Origin: an uncultured Rhodospirillales bacterium
GTDB taxonomy: Bacteria; Pseudomonadota; Alphaproteobacteria; Acetobacterales; Acetobacteraceae
NCBI GenBank assembly: GCA_903932545.1
Contig: CAIZGT010000418.1
Span: 1-5,282, forward strand
Direction of reading: 5' to 3'
DNA: 5,282 nucleotides
Notes under the pieces: model-generated
Told to the model about the DNA's origin: nothing
Database searches by the model: none
What the model saw: only the letters and a program-made list of their open reading frames with translations
Shown here: piece after piece, positions 1 through 4,273 of the stretch
Layout: the number at the start of each line of letters is the position of its first letter
How positions within the stretch are numbered: the first letter of the stretch is position 1
Made by a program: the position numbers and the translations under genes

Positions 1-1
1 C

Positions 2-64
2 AGATATGAGGCCAAGGTCATGGGGAAATGGTTCTCTTCTCTTTTGGGCGGCGTTTCAGCTTAG
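2..64 (+). CDS. 3' end of an unidentified + strand gene (partial, begins before the window)
   Basis: An open frame enters from the left edge and ends at the TAG at 62-64. It supplies 20 residues, roughly RYEAKVMGKWFSSLLGGVSA. The fragment is too short to assign a family. Two things suggest it is the real end of a gene. Its stop codon overlaps the Shine-Dalgarno (AGGAG, 63-67) of the next small ORF, a spacing typical of translationally coupled genes. It is also the only frame here that gives such an arrangement. Against it, 20 codons are weak statistical evidence and codon choice is only moderately GC-rich at third positions. It would converge on nrdR, which is read from the other strand. The product is unknown; a transporter or other membrane protein would fit a following single-helix peptide, but that is only a guess. 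Confidence 0.4.
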   Translation, partial: RYEAKVMGKWFSSLLGGVSA

Positions 65-67
65 GAG
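63..67 (+). promoter_or_regulatory. Shine-Dalgarno site of the 35-aa ORF
   Basis: AGGAG lies six bases upstream of the ATG at 74 and overlaps the TAG (62-64) of the preceding open frame. It is the strongest ribosome binding site seen in the window and is the main reason for choosing ATG 74 as a real start. Confidence 0.5.
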
Positions 68-73
68 ACCGCT

Positions 74-181
74 ATGGGATTGGTCTGGTTCGCGTTCTTC
101 ATTGCCGTCGTTATCGGGTTCGCCGTGGTCGAGACTTACGCCAAGCGGCACCCCCCCGCAAGGATGGCGAAGCGGACATAG
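74..181 (+). CDS. Small single-helix membrane protein, 35 aa, unidentified
   Basis: The frame starts at ATG 74 behind AGGAG and ends at TAG 179-181. The peptide begins MGLVWFAFFIAVVIGFAVVE. Residues 2-19 form one strongly hydrophobic stretch long enough to cross the membrane, followed by a basic tail (TYAKRHPPARMAKRT). Codons 1-26 mostly end in G or C, as expected of coding sequence in a GC-rich genome. The last ten codons run through a seven-C run (151-157) and then antisense to nrdR, so the tail may not be original. The gene overlaps the 3' end of nrdR tail-to-tail by 46 bp. It follows directly after another possible + strand gene end, so it may be the last member of an operon that starts outside the window. 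I do not recognise a family. Small single-helix accessory subunits of transporters or oxidases look like this, but no specific match is claimed. Confidence 0.45.
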   Translation: MGLVWFAFFIAVVIGFAVVETYAKRHPPARMAKRT

Positions 182-549
182 GCCACCGCATCGATCTCTT
201 TGAGCGTGTCCATCACAATCTCACCAATCGTTGCCGAGGCCACATCGGCCTCGCCCGAAGCTTCAAGCTTGCGCACGATGCCGTTGACGATGCGTTCGAT
301 ATGCTCATCGTCAACTGGCCGTTTGCGCAGCGCGATGCGGACCGAGCGGGCCAGCTTGTCGCGATCGAACAGCACGCGCCGACCATCGGTTTTTACCACC
401 ATAATCTCGCGCAGTTGCACGCGCTCGACAGTGGAAAACCGCTGCCCGCAGCCCGCGCAGGCACGACGACGCCTGATCGCCGAACCGTCCTCAGTCGGGC
501 GGCTGTCTTTGACCTGGGTATCTTCGTGGCCGCAGAACGGGCAACGCAT
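136..549 (-). CDS. nrdR: Transcriptional repressor NrdR, with divergent and shortened C-terminus
   Basis: NrdR is a zinc-ribbon/ATP-cone repressor that senses nucleotides and shuts off ribonucleotide reductase operons. The zinc ribbon is visible at the N-terminus: C3-P-F-C6 and C31-A-G-C34, with the conserved DSR (15-17) and the basic RRRR (26-29). The ATP-cone spans about 49-128 (VVKTDGR, FDRDKL, KRPV, IV..L, VAYVRFA at 122-128). The family continues after YVRFA with a short conserved segment (SVYR-F...), giving about 150 residues in all; E. coli NrdR has 149. Here the frame reads ILAGGCRLA and stops at 137. The other two reading frames past residue 128 do not restore the conserved end, so a single indel does not explain it. 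The start is 8 bp after the glyA stop, with GAGA overlapping that stop as a modest ribosome site, implying co-transcription with glyA. The identity is secure; whether the shortened protein works is open. Confidence 0.9.
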   Translation of the reverse strand: MRCPFCGHEDTQVKDSRPTEDGSAIRRRRACAGCGQRFSTVERVQLREIMVVKTDGRRVLFDRDKLARSVRIALRKRPVDDEHIERIVNGIVRKLEASGEADVASATIGEIVMDTLKEIDAVAYVRFAILAGGCRLA

Positions 550-551
550 CG

Positions 552-568
552 TCTATCTCAGCGATAGA
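552..568 (-). other. Small inverted repeat over the glyA stop / nrdR ribosome site
   Basis: TCTATC (552-557) and GATAGA (563-568) pair perfectly around a five-base loop that contains the glyA stop codon. In the - strand mRNA the hairpin would partly cover the GAGA that precedes nrdR. Ribosomes finishing glyA would open it, so it could couple nrdR translation to glyA. A six-bp stem rich in A-T pairs is weak and may be chance. Confidence 0.25.
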
Positions 569-1856
569 TCGGGAAACGAGCGCACAGCGCGAGCACTTCT
601 TCCCCAACCTCGGCCTCAATCGCCGTGTTGCTGCCATCATTGGACACCGACAACCCATCCAGCACACGCACGATCATCCGACCGACCTGACGGAATTCCT
701 CGGTGCCAAATCCACGCGAAGTTGCGGCAGGCGTGCCGAGACGGATGCCGGAGGTGATGGCAGGCTTTGCCGGATCGAACGGGATGGCGTTCTTGTTCGC
801 CGTCATATGCGCGCGTTCGAGCGAACCTTCGGACGCCTTGCCGGTCACGTTTTTCGGCCGCAGATCAACCAGCATCAGATGGCTGTCGGTGCCGCCGGTG
901 ATGATGTTCAGCCCGCCTTCCACCAGCGTCTCCGCCAGTGCCTGGGCGTTCTCCACCACCTGCTTGGCGTAGGTGCGGAATTCTGGGCGCAACGCCTCAC
1001 CGAACGCAATCGCCTTGCCCGCGATCACATGCATCAGCGGGCCGCCTTGCAGGCCAGGGAACACCGCCGAGTTAATCTTTTTGCCCAAAGCTTCATCGTT
1101 GGACAGGATCATCCCGCCACGCGGGCCGCGCAGGGTTTTGTGCGTCGTGGTGGTCACCACATGAGCGTGCGGCAGCGGCGACGGATAAGCACCACCGGCC
1201 ACGAGGCCCGCGAAATGTGCCATATCAACCATGAACAACGCGCCCACTTCGTCGGCAACACGGCGGATGCGAGCGAAATCGATAACGCGAGCATAGGCAG
1301 AGCCACCGGCGATGATCAGCTTCGGCTTGTGCTCACGCGCGAGCGCCTCAAGCTGGTCGTAATCGAGCAGACCGTCCTCGGCGCGCACGCCGTATTGCAC
1401 TGCATTAAACCACTTGCCGGACTGGTTGACCGATGCGCCATGCGTGAGATGCCCACCAGCATCAAGGCTCATGCCGAGAATGGTGTCACGCGGTTGCAGC
1501 AGCGCCATAAACACTGCTTGGTTGGCGTTGGCACCCGAATGCGGCTGCACATTGGCGAACTGGCAATCGAACAGCTTCTTGGCGCGATCAATCGCCAGTT
1601 GCTCAGCCACGTCCACATAGACGCAACCGCCGTAATAGCGGCGGCCCGGATAGCCCTCAGCGTATTTGTTGGTCAGCACCGAGCCCTGCGCTTCGAGCAC
1701 AGCGGCGGAGACGATGTTCTCAGACGCGATCAACTCGATACCATCCTGCTGGCGACGCAGTTCATGCGCGATCGAGGCGGCGAGTTCGGGGTCAGCGTCC
1801 ACCAGCGAGGCGGAGAAAAAACGTTGCAGGCTGGCGGCTGAGGAGAGTTCGTTCAT
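558..1856 (-). CDS. glyA: Serine hydroxymethyltransferase
   Basis: This cytosolic PLP enzyme converts serine and tetrahydrofolate to glycine and 5,10-methylene-tetrahydrofolate, the main one-carbon source. The protein is 432 aa, normal for bacterial GlyA (E. coli 417). Signature segments are present in order: ELIASEN, YAEGYPGRRYYGG (catalytic Glu and Tyr), PHSGANAN, GGHLTHG, VDMAHFAGLVAGG, then TTTTHKTLRGPRGG with the PLP-binding lysine at about residue 240. SGIRLGTPA and a CARFPIYR terminus follow. I chose ATG at 1856 (MNELSSAASLQ). The frame stays open to an ATG at 1901, but those extra 15 codons lie in the decayed rpiB 3' end and do not look like GlyA. The ribosome site is weak (GGGAAA/GAG region within the rpiB remnant). 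The remnant's TGA (1859-1861) sits two bases before the ATG, as in a translationally coupled pair. It is followed by nrdR after 8 bp. Confidence 0.97.
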   Translation of the reverse strand: MNELSSAASLQRFFSASLVDADPELAASIAHELRRQQDGIELIASENIVSAAVLEAQGSVLTNKYAEGYPGRRYYGGCVYVDVAEQLAIDRAKKLFDCQFANVQPHSGANANQAVFMALLQPRDTILGMSLDAGGHLTHGASVNQSGKWFNAVQYGVRAEDGLLDYDQLEALAREHKPKLIIAGGSAYARVIDFARIRRVADEVGALFMVDMAHFAGLVAGGAYPSPLPHAHVVTTTTHKTLRGPRGGMILSNDEALGKKINSAVFPGLQGGPLMHVIAGKAIAFGEALRPEFRTYAKQVVENAQALAETLVEGGLNIITGGTDSHLMLVDLRPKNVTGKASEGSLERAHMTANKNAIPFDPAKPAITSGIRLGTPAATSRGFGTEEFRQVGRMIVRVLDGLSVSNDGSNTAIEAEVGEEVLALCARFPIYR

Positions 1857-1858
1857 GT

Positions 1859-1993
1859 TCAGTTTCCCGTCTCGATCTTGGCAACGCGGCGCCCATGGCA
1901 ACCGCCGTCAAATGGCGTGGCGAGGCAATTCGCCAAAATATCCATCCCCATCCCAACACCGATCATCGGACCGACCAAGGCCATGCTGAACAG
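1859..1993 (-). pseudogene. Decayed 3' fragment of rpiB (ribose-5-phosphate isomerase B remnant)
   Basis: The - strand frame ending at TGA 1859-1861 reads ...MIGVGMGMDILANCLATPF-DGG-CHGRRVAKIET then GN. It matches residues 109-148 of the intact RpiB at 3690-4139. Over the 33 residues from MIG to IET, 25 are identical. At the DNA level 1868-1973 aligns with 3696-3801 without gaps at 87 of 106 bases (82%), starting with 18 identical bases. A one-codon gap then lets the match continue to about 1990, after which similarity is lost. Amino-acid identity (76%) is lower than nucleotide identity, and eight codons carry replacements. This is what decay without selection on the protein would give. All active-site residues (the DH pair and the CGTG cysteine) lie in the missing part, so it cannot encode an isomerase. 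It abuts glyA and still provides the sequence just before the glyA start. Confidence 0.85.
1868..1885. repeat. Direct repeat copy A (18 identical bases, rpiB 3' end)
   Basis: CGTCTCGATCTTGGCAAC is identical to 3696-3713 and in the same orientation, 1,828 bp away. It is the best-preserved part of a longer imperfect duplication, 82% identical over 106 bp. The pair brackets the glycosyltransferase gene and could be the relic of an attachment or recombination site at the rpiB 3' end. Confidence 0.8.
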
Positions 1994-2078
1994 TGGAGAA
2001 GATGCATAAATCATGCGCCCGCATAGCATGGGCTTAGAGTTGCGCGAAATTGTCATCTTCGTACGCCCGGCGCGGGAG

Positions 2079-2097
2079 ACGCATCCCGGACATGCGT
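2079..2097. other. Short inverted repeat between the glycosyltransferase gene and the rpiB remnant
   Basis: ACGCAT (2079-2084) and ATGCGT (2092-2097) are perfect reverse complements around a seven-base loop. They lie in the roughly 140-bp non-coding stretch (1994-2133) that separates the glycosyltransferase stop from the rpiB remnant. No T-run follows on either strand, so it is not a clear terminator; it could be an operator or chance. I see no gene and no convincing promoter for glyA in this stretch. Confidence 0.2.
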
Positions 2098-2133
2098 ATC
2101 ACCTGAAACAAGCCGCTGCGATGGATGCCTCTA

Positions 2134-3507
2134 TCAGCGTAGGGCCAACAACGCCCTACGAACCAATTGCCGCACATGCCCAATCGATAGCGCCGAGAGT
2201 GTTGCGACCGCGAGAAGCGCGGCATCGGCGGGCTGGCGGAAGCGCCAACTGCCCCAGCTAATCAGCCCAACGGCGCTGACGAACAACACCTGCGTCCAAA
2301 ACCGCGCCAACGCCAACGCAAGGACAGGACGCGCCAACAGAGACACAATCGAAAACACCAAAAGGACGACGATCGGAATATTGCCCGCGATAATTTCAAC
2401 TGGATGCATCTTGGTGATCGGATACACACCCCACATGTAACCCAGCTTGCAAAGCTCGATATAGATTGCCTGCTTAGGATTGCTGAAGATCCATGCCAGG
2501 GCACGGTCCCGCATCAACTTATCCTGTGCTTCGTAAGGCAGTGCCAGTTCTTGCTTTGTTAAATACCCATTATCTTGGATCGATATCCACTTTCCAGCGC
2601 CCACCCAGGTGCTCCGCCCGGTTGCCGTGACATAATCGTCCCGCGGCTCCAGCAGCACTGGCGACAGACCGCCCGCCAGCGTCTCCCCGCCATTGCTGCT
2701 CAGCAGGATCGGCCGATGGAATGTGGTGCTGACATAGACGGACCATGGCAAGATAATCACCAAGTAGGCGACCATGATCAGAGAGAACCGCTTTGCGGCG
2801 AGAAAAATATGGCGCTCTTCAATGACAATAATCATCAACAGTATCGGTAAAAATAGCAAATACATCGGACGTACGTGCGTAAGGACGCCAAGCATCAACC
2901 CGGAGATGATCGCTGCGCGGGCATTGGTCATGACCTTGCCGCTCAACCGCGATCCGGCGGGCAACCAAGCCAGCACGCCGAGAAACATCGGCAAGGCCGC
3001 TGATTCACTCAAGACAGACACGCCTTGGAAAATACTCGCCGGCCAAAGCGCCAACGCCACGCCCGCAATCGCGGCCGCCACCAACGCACCCGTGAGACGG
3101 CGAACTGCCATGAACAGCATTGGGGCTGAGAACGCGTAAATCGCAGCTATAACGCATTGCAGAAAAACGATATTTTTCGAAATAGAAAATATCGCAGCCA
3201 GGATAACCGGAAACCCAAGCGTGCGCCGAGCGGAGACCATCAGGGAACCGTCCAGCAGCGCATTTGCCAATTGAACATATTCAGCTTCATCGGCAGCTAA
3301 CAGATCATATGACGCGCGGAAATTATGGGCGAAGCCAACAACCAGATTAATTATTAAACTAAAAAAATACAGTCCCCAGAATACAGTTCTGGTCGTCAGG
3401 AACTTTGGCGCCAATTCATCGATATCACGTATCAAACTAAACTGCACACCATCATGCGTCGATTTTTCATCAGATTTGTTTTGCAAAAAATCATCAACGA
3501 AGCTCAT
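2134..3507 (-). CDS. GT-C type integral membrane glycosyltransferase (ArnT/PMT-like, GT39-related)
   Basis: The 457-aa protein has a polar N-terminus (1-40) and then about ten hydrophobic segments (near 43-62, 97-118, 120-135, 142-157, 168-183, 198-213, 215-230, 241-259, 376-392, 400-412 and 427-444). Several GT-C hallmarks are visible. An acidic DEAEY motif (73-77) follows the first helix in the expected outer loop. An SES motif (167-169) lies before a hydrophobic helix. LPWSVYVSTTFHRP then SSNGGETLAGG (253-280) corresponds to the LPW-N...F...STNGG...L segment common in this superfamily. WRFRQPAD (421-428) lies near the end. Such enzymes move a sugar from a polyprenyl-phosphate donor onto a lipid, glycan or protein on the outer face of the inner membrane; the donor and acceptor here cannot be told. 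GC is about 40% over 3301-3480 against about 65% in glyA and hemB samples, suggesting transfer. ATG 3507 is preceded by GAGG at 10 bp spacing. It lies between two copies of the rpiB 3' end. Confidence 0.8.
   Translation of the reverse strand: MSFVDDFLQNKSDEKSTHDGVQFSLIRDIDELAPKFLTTRTVFWGLYFFSLIINLVVGFAHNFRASYDLLAADEAEYVQLANALLDGSLMVSARRTLGFPVILAAIFSISKNIVFLQCVIAAIYAFSAPMLFMAVRRLTGALVAAAIAGVALALWPASIFQGVSVLSESAALPMFLGVLAWLPAGSRLSGKVMTNARAAIISGLMLGVLTHVRPMYLLFLPILLMIIVIEERHIFLAAKRFSLIMVAYLVIILPWSVYVSTTFHRPILLSSNGGETLAGGLSPVLLEPRDDYVTATGRSTWVGAGKWISIQDNGYLTKQELALPYEAQDKLMRDRALAWIFSNPKQAIYIELCKLGYMWGVYPITKMHPVEIIAGNIPIVVLLVFSIVSLLARPVLALALARFWTQVLFVSAVGLISWGSWRFRQPADAALLAVATLSALSIGHVRQLVRRALLALR
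2138..2160 (-). terminator. Hairpin over the last codons of the glycosyltransferase gene, possible weak terminator
   Basis: CGTAGGGC (2138-2145) pairs perfectly with GCCCTACG (2153-2160) around a seven-base loop. The structure sits just inside the 3' end of the - strand gene, whose TGA is at 2134-2136. The stem is GC-rich and the position suits a transcript end or mRNA 3' stabiliser. No U-tract follows, so it is not a standard intrinsic terminator, and readthrough toward glyA is possible. Confidence 0.35.
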
Positions 3508-3689
3508 GCGACTGATGCCTCATACAATTTTCAATGTCCATTCGTCATAAACTTAACGTTCAACGACTGCAAGACAGCACAGCGCCTGATCAACTTTGAA
3601 TTGTCATGACTTTGATGACTGCATGTCACATTAGCGCCGCACCTCGTCGCTGGCATCAATAGCGGCGGAGCAGCACTTGTTCGAAACGG
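3508..3689 (-). promoter_or_regulatory. Leader region upstream of the glycosyltransferase gene with a weak promoter candidate
   Basis: This 182-bp gap between the rpiB stop and the glycosyltransferase start holds no gene. On the - strand a sigma-70-like pair can be read: TTGCAG (3567-3572) and TATGAC (3544-3549) with 17 bp between them, which would give a leader of about 30 bases. Matches to consensus are only 3/6 and 4/6, so the call is tentative. A separate promoter is plausible because the gene lies 182 bp from rpiB and differs in composition. Confidence 0.2.
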
Positions 3690-4139
3690 TTACAGCGTCT
3701 CGATCTTGGCAACCCGGCGTTCATGGCGGCCGCCTTCAAATGGCGTCGCAAGAAAAGTCGCTAGAATATCAAACCCCATCTCCTCACCGATCATCCGACC
3801 GCCGAGGGAGAGCATGTTGGCGTTGTTGTGCTGACGGGCAAGGCGCGCTGAGGTGGTTTCACTCACCATCGCGCAGCGAATGCCCGTATGGCGATTGGCG
3901 GCATAGGACATCCCAAGGCCGGTGCCACACACCAACACCCCATAAGTGGCATCCCCGCTCAGAACCTTGGCGCACACCAAGCGCGCATAATCGGGGTAGT
4001 CCACCGATTCGGCATTGTTGGTGCCAAGGTCCAGCACGGTATGGCCATGCGCGCTCGCCCAAGCAACCAGCGCGTCTTTGAGTTTGAAGCCGCCATGATC
4101 GGCACCGAAAGCGATGGTGAAGGTATTTGCGTTCATCAT
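3690..4139 (-). CDS. rpiB: Ribose-5-phosphate isomerase B
   Basis: RpiB interconverts ribulose 5-phosphate and ribose 5-phosphate in the cytosolic pentose phosphate pathway. The protein is 149 aa, the same as E. coli RpiB. Conserved features are FGADHGGF (D14, H15), DYPDYA (47-52), CGTGLGMSYAAN (C71 at the catalytic base position), GIRCA, then SARLARQHNNANML (H104) and the terminal EGGRHERRV (R138). All active-site positions I can place are present, so it appears functional. Two ATGs in tandem (4139 and 4136) could each start it. No good Shine-Dalgarno precedes them, but TATAAG lies about 8 bases upstream, raising the possibility of a very short leader. It is divergent from hemB. Its 3' end is duplicated next to glyA, which suggests rpiB once directly preceded glyA. 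Members of the same family also act on galactose or allose phosphates; the housekeeping role is preferred here because no sugar catabolic genes are visible. Confidence 0.93.
   Translation of the reverse strand: MMNANTFTIAFGADHGGFKLKDALVAWASAHGHTVLDLGTNNAESVDYPDYARLVCAKVLSGDATYGVLVCGTGLGMSYAANRHTGIRCAMVSETTSARLARQHNNANMLSLGGRMIGEEMGFDILATFLATPFEGGRHERRVAKIETL
3696..3713. repeat. Direct repeat copy B (18 identical bases, inside the 3' end of intact rpiB)
   Basis: This is the partner of 1868-1885, identical over 18 bases, within the last codons of the intact rpiB. The wider duplicated tract here is about 3693-3820, corresponding to 1859-1990. Confidence 0.8.
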
Positions 4140-4273
4140 GTGGCGCTTATATCACACGGCATCGCCCGCGCAGAAATCGTCCTGGCGCAATTGTGGCATG
4201 CTCTCGCCCACACGCATCTTTTCCACTGCCTCGGTTGGTGCCAGCATGGCAGCAGACAACGGACATCTGACCC
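4140..4273. promoter_or_regulatory. Divergent rpiB / hemB intergenic region
   Basis: This 134-bp region separates two genes read outward and must carry or receive the promoters for both. On the rpiB side a TATAAG-like element lies about 8 bases before the start with no matching -35 element. On the hemB side I found no convincing -35/-10 pair. No clear operator or riboswitch structure was recognised. Confidence 0.35.

Noticed and set aside
151..157. Seven-C run as a frameshift error explaining the short NrdR
   Set aside because: The protein leaves the family consensus before the run, and frames with one base more or less do not recover the conserved C-terminus.
28..567. A 179-codon + strand frame opposite nrdR
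   Set aside because: Most of it is antisense to the conserved zinc ribbon and ATP-cone of nrdR. Its residues around the C-run would join to the 35-aa ORF only if one base were added; no evidence for that.
807..1841. A 344-codon open frame on the + strand opposite glyA
   Set aside because: It lies wholly antisense to a full-length, motif-complete glyA and has no family features.
1857..1901. A longer glyA start at ATG 1901 (15 extra codons)
   Set aside because: These codons lie within the rpiB remnant in a different frame and resemble no GlyA N-terminus. ATG 1856 gives a normal length.
1857..2133. A riboswitch upstream of glyA
   Set aside because: About half the stretch is explained as the rpiB remnant. 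The rest shows only short hairpins and no recognisable riboswitch core.
3603..3610. Palindrome GTCATGAC and nearby repeated ATGACT as an operator
   Set aside because: Too short to separate from chance and not matched by a second well-spaced half-site.
3635..3667. Inverted repeat CGCCGC / GCGGCG downstream of rpiB as a terminator
   Set aside because: The loop is 21 bases, the stem only six bp, and no T-run follows on either strand; likely chance in GC-rich DNA.
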